Positions 22,050 through 33,322 of a stretch of DNA of 64,000 bases are shown piece after piece. The notes beneath the pieces are model-generated. The model ran no database searches. It worked only from the letters and a program-made list of their open reading frames with translations, and was not told where the DNA came from. How positions within the stretch are numbered: the stretch's first letter is position 1; the number at the start of each line of letters is the position of its first letter. Origin of the DNA: Kappaphycus alvarezii (lineage: Eukaryota > Rhodophyta > Florideophyceae > Gigartinales > Solieriaceae); NCBI GenBank assembly GCA_002205965.3, contig NADL03000004.1, positions 868,001-932,000 of the forward strand. Direction: 5' to 3'. A program made the translations under genes and the position numbers.

Positions 22050-22322
22050 TTCCCGCAAGGGTAAAATGCATTCCCGGGAAATATGTCACCGGCCATAGCA
22101 GATTTGGCATATGAGATTATGTCGGTGACTTATCTCCTTTTCTTTCGTAATTCGTGACAATAATGGCGCCGAAGTCCGCCTAACCCAATCTGGGCGGTTG
22201 AAGTTTGTGTGGCGGTCCGCGTATGGAATTTGCGGTGCGTGAGTTCTTCTTCGATCCGAGAGTAGGAGAGAGGGATCATAAGAGGTCTCTTCGGATATTG
22301 AAGTCATTCCTCCGTCGTACAA
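22050..22322 (-). pseudogene. Element D Gag zinc-knuckle region
   Basis: The end of this frame reads NLICQICYGR; read past the stop codon, the following minus-strand bases give HISRECILP. Together these give a C-x2-C...H-x4-C knuckle interrupted by a stop. It lies between Gag and protease, where gypsy knuckles sit. Confidence 0.55.
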
Positions 22323-22513
22323 GTTTGAATATCCGAAGCACCAGCTTGGTCAAGTGTGTGAGCCTCGTATTCATTTCCATCTGTATCATACTCGGTCGTT
22401 CAATTTTGAGATGCGGACGGAGAATCTAACAAGGCCACAGTCCGTGTCTTTGGCAGTGACTTTGTATCCCACTGAGGATCTGTAATTCTGGTACTAGGCT
22501 TGAGCGGACGGGA

Positions 22514-24142
22514 CTAGATTATGAATTTTCGGACCTCTTGAGAGCGAGCTCTGACGGCAATTGCTTGAATCTCGGCATACTCGACAATATCTATGTATGT
22601 ATATTTCTTGTTTTTGCGTCGGTAATGGCTGAAAAATCCCCTGATACGGTGGTTCAGGCCGTCGGTGTACATCTTAATAAGCTTTTCGGCGTCATGAACG
22701 TTACCAAAATGGATGCTGGCGTCAGACAGACGCAAATAGTAGTCAAGTTCTCCTTCGTTGGCTAGCTTCTGAACATCTCCCATAGCGAGTACCACATTGT
22801 GTATGACATCGTCAGTAGCGAAGGATGGAAACAACCACTGGACTTCCTCCGGTCAGCTCGTAATACCTCCCTGCTCTGGAGAAGTTGTTTCAGCGACAGA
22901 GCGAAATTTAATTGCTGCAATTCCGGTTAAGAAGTCGGGGAGTACCCGAAAGGCTTGAGATTCTGTCATGCCCTGGAGGTTGAACTCCCTAACTATCAGT
23001 GCGAGTGAAGCCAACACCATGATAGGGTCTTCTCTAGAGAAAAAATACTTCCTCTTAATCTGTTGCGCAATGCGTCTGGCTTTCGTTCGAGCTTTCGCTG
23101 TCTGGGAGGAATTAAGTGACTGGGACGTTCGCTTCAAGCGGTACGTGCGATAGGATAGCAGCCTACGGTACAAATGGTTTGTTGACTGTAGCTCTTCGAG
23201 ACCTACCAACCCAGGGCCGGGTTCTTCCCTAACGCCAATTCGTGTCCTGGTGGATCGAACAGAGGTTGCCGATACAGTTTGGATCTTTGTTCGATACGAG
23301 CGGTTCTTGGACTTCTTCGCGACTCGAGCCTTGTTATATCTTCTTTTCGGACGTCCAGTCTCATCCAGAGAGAGGTCCGAATCGGAATCTGTAGACACTT
23401 CTTCAGAATCATCTTCTCTAATTCCGTCGAACGCGCAAGATCCAGACGACGATGAGTCCATATGTATGTTCCTATTGTCCTTCTTGACCCTGTTATTGTT
23501 TAAGAAATTTTCTTTCCTTCGTCGTTGTAATCGGTCACGAAGTCTTTGATCTACATCCTTATTATCATCTTCGTCGTCACTACTACGAGGTCCTTAAACA
23601 TCGGAAATACCAAGAAGTGCCTGATCCGGGCGAATATCGAGAGTTTGGGTACCCGGTACGGCTCCAGACTCGAGAAGACTTAGACAGGTGCTGATACGTT
23701 CGGATCTTTCTAAGCCGGTAGCTTCTTCAACGGCTAGGTCTTCCAGCAGACAGTTAACATACTGCCTCAGAGTGCCAACCTCATTCCGCAGGGTTCATAC
23801 AACAACCTTTAAGTCACTAATGCTGTTTAGACGAGCCTCTTGCTGACGAAAGTCAACATCAAATCGGAATTCACTCGTCTTCAGAGATTCACGAATTGCA
23901 TTTATCTCTCCTTTAACAGTGTCAATCTCCGTGCGCAGCAATGTGTAAATTTCCTCCCGGAGAGAAGCATTATGCTCCAGGAAGCGGGAGTCAATGTCCT
24001 GTGGGGGTGCTTCCGTGACCGATGAAATGTCTCCGGCCACAGACCTGGAACGGGTCTGCGTACGGGGTACTGTTGAGGAGGCTACATCTTTAGGTACAGT
24101 GCCTGCCCAAATACGAGGGCGAATAGCCCCAACGGAAGACAT
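22514..24142 (-). pseudogene. Element D Gag, one frame with three stops
   Basis: From about 24142 to 22514 a single minus-strand frame of 543 codons is interrupted only by TGA near 23795, TAA near 23595 and TGA near 22850. The N-terminal third is a likely coiled coil (SLREEIYTLLRTEIDTVKGE). A basic stretch follows (RRYNKARVAKKSKNRSYRTK) and then a Gag/CA-like helical region (REDPIMVLASLALIVREFN, ATDDVIHNVVLAMGDVQ, LDYYLRLSDASIHFGNVHD). Length and order fit a gypsy Gag. The few lesions over 1.6 kb suggest it decayed more slowly, or more recently, than its pol. Confidence 0.75.
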
Positions 24143-25476
24143 TACACTTCGTAGTCCAAATATCCCTTATCCGCCGGTGGCAGCTTGACCACGAGGAACC
24201 GAGAAATTAACAACGGCTGACAAATGGGGGTTTTGAATCCTCAACGATGAAAGAAAGACACTCTAACTTGGAAGTAGAGCTACCAAAGGTGAGAATATTG
24301 CGAATCTTCTTCGACTTCGGAGTTGATCCAATAAGTTCTAGGTCGGGAGACCAGAGTTGTGTAGTGCAACGCGCGGTGGGCAGTTCTTCCCGTCTAGGAA
24401 TGGAACACCTTCAGACAATGAGAAACACAAAACACACACACGAAGACCCACCGAGTGTTCGCTGCCCCTCTTTCTCTTTAACCTCCCTGCGATGCAGTAA
24501 CACAGCTCGCCGACGGCGAGGAGAAATGGGGTTGGAAGAGCGGGGGTAATTCCTTGGACGGCTGGACGGTATACTTTTCCTCTGGGTTTTAAGGCCGGGC
24601 CGTAGTTCGCGGAATGCTAGAAACTTAGTATGGGTCGATTTCGAAGAACCGTAGACACCAGAGGTGTAACAATGGAGAAAAAAAAGGTAGCGGTGGGTCA
24701 GCAGTGCTGAATATCTCCTTTGGAGATAAGTATGTTGTCACCAACGACAAACCTGAAGTTCCTATTTGTATAAGAAACAACCGATACATTTTTTCGCATT
24801 CAGATGCTTTTTTGAGTGCGGAATTTGTATTTCCCAAAGAGTTATACGCAGCGACTCGTTCATAAAATCGAGCAGTTTAACGTAAGACTGCACTAAATTT
24901 ATTTAAATCGCCAAAACGGAGCAACATTTCTCCATCAAATCAACCTAACTTCTGCCTTAGTCTGTAATGACCATATATTATCAAAATCACAGAGGTAATC
25001 AAGGCCCCAAATATCACCCAAATAGGTTAATGGCCGGCATTAATTTCAAAAGCACTGCCTTGAAGAGTCCTAAAAGAAATTATTCAGATGCTTGAAGTAA
25101 CCCTGGAGGGTTCCATCCTTTTTCGCTCAAAATGGTTTCCTCGACGTATTAAATCATCGAAACACAAGAAATAAAAATAACTTGTGCGATCTCTTTCCTC
25201 GTTAGAAAATGCGAAATATTTTTCGAATTGCCGATCATCACTTTGTGGAATGGTTTGCTCTCCTCAGTTTCAGACCGTTCTTTCTGTCACATTTATCACA
25301 ATCAGGCGTGATTTAGTCTTCAATACAGATAAACTGGATTTAAATATCAATATTGCATGTCTCATTCACTTCATCGATCTCAAGTGCCCAGCAAAATAGT
25401 TTCAATCGAAAATATGGACTTTATACACTTTTTGTTCAAACAATTTAAAATCATTGGATTACTTGGGAAATATGTT
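24143..25476. other. Stretch right of element D
   Basis: No supportable gene. The first 700 bases could be the leader or LTR of element D because they precede its Gag on the minus strand, but no second copy exists in the window. The remainder is AT-rich with short frames only. Confidence 0.4.
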
Positions 25477-25625
25477 AAATGTGTAAATGGGGGGTTAATT
25501 TACTGTGGTAGATATTTGGGTTGGTATCCAGTAAATTTGTACCGGAGCGTAGATATCGTATCATTGTCAAGCCAATTGCGAAACCGTACGATGCGTCGAA
25601 AGCTGTAGATGGCACTCCAATCTAA
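25477..25625 (+). repeat. Dispersed repeat, copy 1 (about 148 bp)
   Basis: From TGTGTAAATGGGGGGTTAAT to GATGGCACTCCAATCTA this block is nearly identical to 53004-53148, in the same orientation. Flanks differ at both ends. A plus-strand frame through it reads GGLIYCG, GWYP and SVDIVSLSSQLRNRTMRRKL in both copies. Family unknown. Confidence 0.85.
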
Positions 25626-27253
25626 ATATAATACTTTACACCAAACTCAAGAACTAAGCATGAACTTTCTACAGTTTTCCTTATCTCACAAGGCAAGTCC
25701 GGAACATATGAAGCAATTCAATAGCACAGCTGCATCGTTTAACCAGCAGTAATGTGGGTGTGTCCACTTCTTAGTAGTCTTGCGAAGCAGATGTCCAGTG
25801 TAATTTGGAGATTTATATGCGATCTGACCGAAATATTAGAGTTTAGGATTAGCAAATTATATTAAAACAGAAATAGCACTAGAATATTTGATCAGGTAAA
25901 AAAAAACATAGGACAACATGAGATCTCAGGTCGGGATTTTGGTTAGCGAGAGAAGTAGAATGCTTGAAACAAAAGTGAGTCAAGTACCCAGCCGGCCCAA
26001 GATTAGGGGAGAAATAGTCTACCTGAGGCGATCACTGTGTGTTGCGTCCGGAATTGTGAGTACTTTCTTAGAATACAGAAAAGCTACTCTGCTGTCTAGC
26101 AGAAAAGCATAATCTAACGGCCGATAGTTGGTGTTTGTTTCTAATGGCCCGAGTAAACTTTTCGAACCCCCAAAATTTGGGGAGACTAGTCGCACAGCCT
26201 ATTCAAAGTAGTGGCGATTGGTATTGGCCGCCAGTTATTGGCCCTGTCTACTACATATTTTGAGAAAACTCTAATTTCGTGTTAATTGGTAGTGGGTGGA
26301 GTAGGAATGACTGATCGTGGCTACTCTTCTAAATCTTCTCACAGCTTTTCACAATTACAGCGTACTGTACAAAGGAACGAGCGTGCAGTATTTTGGACTC
26401 CAAGCACCGTGTAGGCATGTTGTCAAGACATCTTCCTGGTTCCACATACGGGAGAGAACAGAGTTCGGTTGCAAAGATGATCGGAAAAATGTAATTGCAA
26501 TGAACGGCCCGAAAAAATTCCGCAAGTTGTTGGGGCCACTTTCGTGTACATTTACGAACATCGAATTCTACTGTAAGCTCGCTAGCACGTTCGAAAATGA
26601 ATCGTATCTACGAAAAATTCCTGGGCATATCTTTTCTGTTCCATGCGCGCTTCCGAAAAGCCCAAGGTGACCAACTCCTCCCAAGTCGAAGATCTAGTAA
26701 AAATCCTTTTTATATCGTTCTTTTGTACATTAGTAAATGTCACTTCCACCTCTGGGAGGTAACCACTACTTTGTGGGGTTTTTTAATGGCACAAATTGAA
26801 ACAAGTAGGAAGCCCGATATTCTTTTTGCAAAATCAGTTGCCTTCACCCTCGGTTAGAACAACGAATAACTACAGTACAGTAGGTAAGTGATATTCGACT
26901 ATTTTTAGCCCGCTCGCCAAACAAAAATACTGCGCAATTTTACTGAACGTACTGTACTGTACAGTACTGTATCCGGTATAGTGCATATGTCCCCTGTTTT
27001 AATTACAGGTATATTTCTAAACTTATGTTCAACTTTGCATGGTGCGTAATTGTTCCTGTAAAAAAATACGGAAATTCATTGGCTATTACTGTAGTGCGTG
27101 GAAATTTGGCGCATTGCAGGATTGATCTCAACCAGTCCTGTTGACGACCGAAAATGTATAACGACTCTGGTATATTTGTGAATTTTATTTTTTAATTCGT
27201 TTCGAAATTCAGTGAAAGAAGAGCGAGACTTTATTGGCGTATTTGATATTAGG
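25626..27253. other. Gene-poor stretch left of element A
   Basis: Short frames only; the longest plus frame (26317-26670) is unrecognised. GTAC-rich arrays lie at about 26868-26885 and 26949-26973. Confidence 0.4.
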
Positions 27254-27463
27254 TGTGGACTGTGACAGCTCACCTAGTAATCTTGGGGGATACTGTACTG
27301 TATCTCTCCAGTCGGTTAGCGTTACAAATTTTGTATTTACCACCCGGCACAGTAGATTATATATACTCTACTGTGTCACAAGTACGTGGGAAAAAGAAAG
27401 TATAGCTTTCGCTTGGCCGACAGTAGGACAAAGAAAACATAAAGGGCATCCGAAAGCTTTAAA
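27254..27463 (+). repeat. Element A 5' LTR
   Basis: It starts TGTGGACTGTGACAGCTCAC and ends CTTTAAA, where the 3' LTR has ATTACA, so the canonical CA end has mutated here. It contains the near-palindrome GATACTGTACTGTATCTC (about 27290-27307), TATATA at about 27358-27364 and the conserved block GTACGTGGGAAAAAGAAAG. The next bases, TGGTACCGCATCC (27464-27476), are a likely tRNA primer-binding site since they begin TGG. Confidence 0.85.
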
Positions 27464-27477
27464 TGGTACCGCATCCA

Positions 27478-28113
27478 ATGTTTGACGACGCAATGACAGA
27501 ATTCAACGCCCATCACCTCTCTTTTGACGGATCCCCCTCTTCCGATATTTCCCACTTTCTTTTTGCGTTTGAAAATGTGGTCATGCGCGGAAAAACGGGA
27601 AGCGAAAAGGCCCTCCAGGTTCTGTGTAATCTGGAGGGGGCAGCTTTCGACTACTATGAGTCATTTGCGCAGGATGGATCTCTCACCGAAGACGCCAAGA
27701 AGTACGACATCGTCAAGAGGAAGCTCCTCGCCGAGTTTGCGAAGAAGGCAAAGCCGGAGGAGAAGTTTCACGAAACCGTTGCCGCAGGACTGGAAGCTGG
27801 ACACATAGGAGGGTTTCGGACGCGAATGGATGCCCTTTTCAAGAGGTTAGGCTTCAACGAGACGGCTTGTTTTGGTTTGTTTCGGAAGGCGGTGGCGGTA
27901 CACCCGGACATGGCTCATTTTGTCATATATCGAGCGCCATCGGGCTACAAGGAACTCAAAAAGGCAATTGAAGACTTTCAGCTAGTAGGAAAGGCATTCT
28001 TCGCCGACAAAAAACCGGCTCGAGCACCTTTGGTCACACCGAGAAGGATTCTACAAAGGCCTGATGTGCACGCTGCCAAGGCGCACCAGCTGGAGAAAAG
28101 GTTGACCAGCTAA
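27478..28113 (+). pseudogene. Element A Gag, N-terminal part
   Basis: I chose ATG 27478 because the earlier ATG at 27463 overlaps the LTR end and primer-binding site. The frame encodes about 210 residues of a Gag related to that of element B: SSDISHFLFAFENVVM, GSEKALQVLCNLEGAAFDYY, EFAKKAKPEEKF, and FRTRMDALFKRLGFNE. It ends at TAA 28111, and the zinc knuckles follow in another frame, so Gag is truncated by a frameshift. Confidence 0.75.
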
Positions 28114-28124
28114 CGGGGCAGTTC

Positions 28125-28325
28125 GTGGAGTTGTCTCTCTTCGTAAAGAAGCAGTTTGAGAATGAAGAGCCTGATTCTATGGTCGATGTCGACTTTAGGT
28201 GCAGTTTATGTGGGCAAAGGGGCTACCGTGCCACGCAGTGCCCGCAGAATCCCCACAGGCACACTCGGTGCTCATTCTGTGTGAAGGGAGTTCACTCAGC
28301 GGAGACGTGATGGACCAAGGAACAG
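28125..28325 (+). pseudogene. Element A Gag zinc knuckles
   Basis: The translation has CSLCGQRGYRATQC and then RCSFCVKGVH. Compared with element B/C (CSYCHKPGHFANRC, CGKCGRYGHHESNC), the first knuckle has Tyr in place of the zinc-binding His, and the second is cut by a stop at about 28308. Both knuckles are therefore damaged. Confidence 0.7.
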
Positions 28326-28447
28326 CAAGGAGGAGTCCACCGTGTAGTAATTTTCCGGAACAAGTTCGGAGTCGAAAGAAGACCTGAAACTGAGGGAAAA
28401 GAATGACGATGAGCCCGTAGCCGTCGTCCAGTAGGCTCGCAAGGGCG

Positions 28448-29007
28448 ATGCAGTGGCCGCAGCAAAGAGTAACGCCGACGGCCAAGCCCTGTCCGAAACA
28501 ACGCAAGGACAATTTCATGGACATCGACGCGCTGATGAATGAGATTCCACTACTACGCCTGCGGATGGTCGTTTCGGAACCAAAGAAGAAGAAAACTAAG
28601 GCTCGGAAGACTAAGAAGGCATCGGGAGCCCTTCAGGACCACTTAAGGAAGTATAATGTGGTCGAAGAACTTACTTCAGCCTCGTCGGGAATGAACTTTG
28701 GGCAGCTTCTCCGCGGTGACGCGGATGAAGCGAGGAAACAATTGAAACGTCTGGTTTCCAAGACGGTCACAGTGACCCATGCGTCCATGAAAAGTCACCT
28801 CAAAATCTCTTGTCGGTTGAAGGTCGTCGCAGTGAAGGCTTATGGAACGGAGACGCACGCTCTGTTGGACACGGGTGCAGTTCCAAACCTGATGTTCTGG
28901 GACTTTTGCGAGAGGCTAGCATCCCTCTGATGGCTACAGGTCGTCAGGTTACCGTCGTCGATGTAACGGTGGCTGAATTTATTTTGGGTGTGTGCAGAAG
29001 GTTCTAG
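28448..29007 (+). pseudogene. Element A protease region
   Basis: Contains MNFGQLLRGDADEARKQLKR, shared with element B/C upstream of protease, then AYGTETHALLDTGAVPNLM with the Asp-Thr-Gly triad. A frameshift near 28910 moves the rest to another frame, which ends about 29007. Confidence 0.75.
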
Positions 29008-29300
29008 TCTCCTTTGAAATTATGTTGATGCCTCTGGGCTTCTTGGTGGGACGGAACGCGCCATTTGACACTATTATTGGCAGCCCCGCGCCCGAATCCA
29101 TGCAGGAAAATTAGGATTACGGGAGGCAGCTGGTCACCCTGGCAGTTGGGAGGAAGAAGGCTCTTTTACTGCTACTGGCTGAGCCCCCAGTGATTGATGG
29201 GATGCGGACTGACAGTGAGGATTTCACATCCCCTGGAGAATCGGATGGAGAGAAGTTTCCTGCCTAGTCCTCTTCAGAGTCAGGCGGCAGCGATGGTGGG

Positions 29301-30359
29301 TTGGACACCGAGCATGAATTGGTGCTGGCGATCTTAAACAAGGAACCATATGAGACCGATCTAGAGGGCGTAACGCTGGAAGAGGGGCCCACCGAGGAAA
29401 ACGAGAAAGCGGATAACTCCGCGTTTCTCGTCTCGAAGGTGAAACATCTCGAGGAAGAGGACCAGAAAAAGTTGGTGAACGCGCTCAAGGAGACAGATAT
29501 GATAGCGTGGGATATACATGATATGGAGCCGGCTCTGGTGCCGGTGTTACAGTCTTTCCAGTTGACAGATGATACTACGATATATTCGAAGGCCCGCTGA
29601 ATGCCGCCGAAGAATAGCCAAGTAGTGAGGAAAGAAGTGGATGAGTTATTGGAAGCTGGGATTATCATGCCGTCGACGTCCGCCTGGTCCTTTCCGGTGG
29701 TGATCGCCACGAAGAAAGACGGAAGGCCCCGGTTCTGCGTCGATTAACGTCATTTGAACCGGGTGATGAAGCCAGACCGCTGGCCCGTACCGAAGATCGA
29801 GGAGCTGTTCGACGATCTGTCTGGTTCGAAGGTCTTCAGAACCCTAGATCTTTATACCGGATATTTGCAGGTAAGGATGGCCGAAAATTGCAAGGAGAAG
29901 ACCAAAATCGTTCCTACGTACGGAACGTCTAATTTTGAGTTTATGCCGTTCGGGTTAATGAGCGCACCTGCTACATTCCAACGAATGATGGATGAAGTTC
30001 TCAGAGGTCTACCCTTCGCCATGGTTTACGTGGATGACGTGGTCATCTTCTCCCAGACAATGGAAGAACACGTAGGCCATTTTCAGGAGGTTTTCAAAAG
30101 GATTAAAGAGGCCAGACTGAAGCTCAAGGTGACAAAGCGCAATTTCGCGCACTCGGAGGTCAAGTTCCCTGGGCACGTGGTTAGCGATACGGGCATAAAG
30201 GTCGACCCCGACAAGATAAAGGATATAGTGGAAGCCCCCGACCTAAGGAATGTGATCGAATTGAGGAGTTTTCTGGGGTTGGCAGGCTACTATCGACGCT
30301 TTATACGGAACTTCGCAGATAGCTCAGCGGTGCTGCACGCTGCAAACTCCGTTAAATAG
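29301..30359 (+). pseudogene. Element A linker and reverse transcriptase
   Basis: An acidic linker (29301-29600) leads to RT. Readable blocks: VDELLEAGIIMPSTSAWSFP, a TAA at about 29746 replacing Tyr in FCVDYR, FRTLDLYTGYLQVRM, FEFMPFGLMSAPATFQRMM, the intact YVDDVVIF box, and ELRSFLGLAGYYRRFIRNF. The frame ends at TAG 30357. Apart from the nonsense codons the RT core is well preserved. Confidence 0.85.
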
Positions 30360-30890
30360 GAATTTGAGTGGACCACGGGGATGCAGGAGTCTTTCAAGTA
30401 CCTGAAAAAGAGGCTGACGACGCCTCCAGTGCTCGCGTTTCCGGATTTCGACTCCCCTTTCGTGGTGTAGATGGTTACTTCCTCAACCGCCCTAGGAGTG
30501 GGCCTCTCGCAGAAGAAGGAAGATGGAAAGGTGCACCCAGTTCAGTTCGCATCTCGGACGATGACGGACCAGGAACGTCGGTACACTACGAGCGAACGGG
30601 AAGCACTCGCCGTAGTTTTCGCCCTCAATAAGTTTCGTGTGGAACTGCTGTCAGACAGGCCATTCGTGGTATATACGGACCATCAGGCCCTGCAGACGGT
30701 TTTAAAGAAGAAGGACATACATGGAAGGTTGGCGAGGTAGATGGCCTTGATGGCCGAGTACGACTTCAAAACTAAGTACAGGCCTGGAAAGGACAATGGG
30801 GCGGCCGATTATCTCTCTCGCAGACCCTTACAGGAATCTGAGGTTTCGAGGGAAGGAAAAGGTACAAAGGGACTCGTAGCGATGATCTAA
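30360..30890 (+). pseudogene. Element A RNase H
   Basis: Readable as EFEWTTGMQESF, a TAG at about 30468 where element B has the catalytic TDAS segment, SSTALGVGLSQKK, VQFASRTMTDQERRYTTSER, EALAVVFALNKFRVELL, YTDHQAL, then a TAG at about 30738 at the position of Trp in LARW, and RPGKDNGAADYLSRRPL. The first catalytic Asp is lost. Confidence 0.8.
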
Positions 30891-31019
30891 TGGCACGACC
30901 ATAAGTTATCTGGATTAGAGCCGGACCTCCAGGACATCACGAAGTTTCCAGCTGGGCAAAGGGTTCAGAAAAAGGATCCAAAGAAGAAAACCGCCATCCG
31001 AAGGAAAGCGAAAAGATTC

Positions 31020-31650
31020 ATGATTTGGAAAGGCACTCTTTTCCGACGGGATAAGGATGGACTGCGCGTGGTCCCGCCGATCGGGCAGCGTGCAGAAATA
31101 TTGAGAGCGTTCCGCGATGATATCTGTCATTGGAATTCTGGCTCTACAAGAAAGTTTGTGGGATCTTTTTTGGTGGCCGGGGGTGTATACGGACGTGACA
31201 GAGCATGTCAAGGCTTGCACGGGCTGTCAACACTCTCAAGGACTACCGCCTTATCATACAAGTAGTAGAGCACCCGTTACCGGGTTGTATGAAACTTTTT
31301 CAGTAGACTTCGCGGGCCCTTTCAAGCCATCTCGGAAGGGGAAGAGGTTTGCTCTAATTGGGGTGGAACAGATGACGGGTGGCCAATAGCTTGGGCAACG
31401 GGAGCTCCACCTCCGATGTCTTCATCGAATTCGTCGAGAAGGAAATTATCGAGCTGTTCGGGCCCCCGAGGAGGATAGTTTTGGACAATTTCAAGGCTTT
31501 TATGGCGGCTTCGGTCCAGGATTTTATGAAGAAGCACAGGATCGATTGGAAGGCCGTCCTACCGTACGCCCCTATGGAAAATGAAAGGGCCGAGAGGATG
31601 GTGGAGACTATAAAGCACGCAATTAAAAGATCAGTCGTGCCAGAATAGAG
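31020..31650 (+). pseudogene. Element A integrase: zinc domain and core
   Basis: Frames 31020-31265, 31117-31389 and 31379-31648 are one integrase broken by two one-base deletions. Motifs: FRDDICHW (element B has FHDELGHW, so the first zinc His is Arg), LFWWPGVYTDV, CTGCQ, ETFSVDFAGPFKPS (core Asp), GPPRRIVLDNFKAF (second Asp region), and APMENERAERMVETIKHAIK (catalytic Glu region). TAG at 31646 ends the frame. Confidence 0.8.
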
Positions 31651-31654
31651 GCGA

Positions 31655-32116
31655 TTGGTAGGAGACTACATCGAATGTCTTTTACGACCATCGCCGACGT
31701 GGTCGCAGGAACTGCAACTCGCCGTTCCGATTAATGTATGGGGTCGAGCCAAGGATGATGGCAAGCGACGCAGTAGCCCTTTTGGCGAAGCTAACCCAAG
31801 TCACCGCCTCGTCGAGATGTTGGGGAAAGCTAGCGTACGGGCTGCTGTAGTGCAAAAGTCGCGTGCTCCACGAGAGGCTAAAGGGGAGGTTAAACTATTT
31901 GAGGTTGGGGACGAAGTACTGGTGGCGCATAGAGCAGCGTTCCGTAAGGCTAAAAAGTGGCCAGCGTTGGAGTCGTTCTACTGCGGACCGTGTCGGTTAA
32001 TCAAGGCTGATCATCCGCGCTACGAGTTGGTCTCGTCATCTGGTCGAGTGACCAGAAAGGCCATCCACGCGCGCCGACTGGTTGGGTATACTATGTCATC
32101 AAGGAAACTTAATTAA
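31655..32116 (+). pseudogene. Element A integrase C-terminal domain
   Basis: Contains LFEVGDEVLVAHRAAFRKAKK, WPALESFYCGPCRLIKADH and KAIHARRLVGY, the C-terminal region that follows the integrase core in this family; element B shows the matching VLVAHGKAMQQALKWPAF. It ends at TAA 32114. Confidence 0.75.
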
Positions 32117-33109
32117 CGACGGGAAACCGGCGGTGGCGGAGTACTTTAACAAGTGGGAAGGTGTGACCCAACAAGCCCATGAGTAGGAATAATGGATAAG
32201 AGAGAGAAGAGAACAAAAGGATCAGGAGAGTCGTTAAAGGAGTATTGGGGAACTGGACTTAGGCAAATAGAACGAGAGACTAAGAGAAACGGGCTGCTCG
32301 GGCATAGACCGCAAGGTGGGCGAGACAGATGGCGCCGGGAGAACTCTATTGACTCCCTTTTGATTCCCCTGCCCTCTCTTCTCTTATTTTCTGTGTTTTT
32401 CCCCTTTACGTGGCGAGGAGAGGACCTCATGGAGGAGCAAGTATATGTAAGAATATACTTTTCGGTGGCTGAGCTGGTGGAGTGTGTCGGAGAGCATCGA
32501 AGTGGCACCGGGATAGGCAGGAAAAGGAGGAACAGGATGATTATCCAGGGAACCAGTAAGGAAACCAACAAAGGAGGAGGAGCGTCTGTTGTCGTTCCCG
32601 GAGAAGAGTTTTGGAGGGGTAACGGAAGAATATGCCTGTTCGGAGATTGCGTCGAGTGATTCGGTGTGAGCGAAGGTTGGAACGGCTGTGGGCGTTCCAA
32701 ATTGAGACCGAGAAGGTGGTCTAAGGCTGCGGGGAAGGAGTCTGATCGTGGCAGCCTTGAGCATTAGGTGGACGGCGGAAGATGAAAGTTAGTAGAGGGT
32801 GTCACGTGAGCCTTGAGAATACTCACGGTGGGCTAGTGTTGGTTTGCCGGAGGCGATGAGGAGGAGGTTGTTAGTGGTTTCAACGACACGCAAAGGGGGG
32901 CCCGCCACGAGTACACCAGCTGTTTAAAAAGCACGTTGGCGCTTCCCAGAGGCAGTCGGGGATGGTTGAGGGCGTGCTGCAGTAGTTGATGGTTGATAGA
33001 CTGGACTTGGGTTGGAAGGGGATGACGTTGGTAGGAGGCAGGGTGGGGGGTTCGGGTGAAGTTGCAATGTCTATTTATGCGCCCGTCGCGGACTATGAGT
33101 GCGGGTGCG
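32117..33109. other. Element A 3' internal region without a recognised gene
   Basis: Both strands have long open frames at about 32146-32700 (155 codons plus, 184 minus). Neither resembles a known protein, and the purine-rich plus strand explains the openness. No clear polypurine tract lies immediately before the 3' LTR. Confidence 0.4.
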
Positions 33110-33322
33110 TGTGGGATGTGAGAGCTCACCTAGTAATCTGGGGAGATACTGTACTGTATCTCTCCAGTCTGTTAGAGTTGGGCATTGTGTATTTACCACC
33201 CAGCACAGCACAGTACGTATATATACTGCACTGTGTCGAGGGTACGTGGGAAAAAGAAAGGATAGGTTCCGCTTGGCCGAAGGTAGGACAAGGAAAAATG
33301 AAGGACATTCACAAGCATTACA
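33110..33322 (+). repeat. Element A 3' LTR
   Basis: TGTGGGATGTGAGAGCTCAC to CATTACA. It aligns over its full length with 27254-27463, with substitutions and small indels throughout. It keeps the GAGATACTGTACTGTATCTC near-palindrome and the GTACGTGGGAAAAAGAAAG block. Confidence 0.85.

Larger units (their letters stand above)
18464..24142 (-). mobile_element. Ty3/gypsy element D, degraded, internal region only
   Basis: On the minus strand the order gag, zinc knuckle, protease, RT, RNase H, integrase is recognisable from 24142 down to about 18460, which is the Ty3/gypsy order (integrase last). I found no pair of LTRs: the expected 5' LTR/leader region (24.2-24.9 kb) has no visible partner beyond the integrase end. 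Numerous stops and frameshifts separate the domains. Its gag and RT differ from those of elements A, B and C, so it is a separate family. Component domains are listed separately. Confidence 0.8.
27254..33322 (+). mobile_element. Ty3/gypsy element A with two diverged LTRs
   Basis: Two similar terminal blocks of 210-213 bp flank a gag-protease-RT-RNase H-integrase region in gypsy order. The LTRs are clearly diverged from each other, and pol carries at least five nonsense codons plus several one-base frameshifts, so this is an old insertion. Integrase C-terminal sequence (VGDEVLVAHRAAF, KWPALESFYCGPC) is like that of element B, so A and B/C are related families. The 1 kb between integrase and the 3' LTR has only unassignable overlapping frames. 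Confidence 0.9.

Noticed and set aside
32146..32700. 155-codon plus and 184-codon minus frames in element A
   Set aside because: They are complementary frames in a purine-rich strand. No domain on either, and no counterpart in elements B or C.
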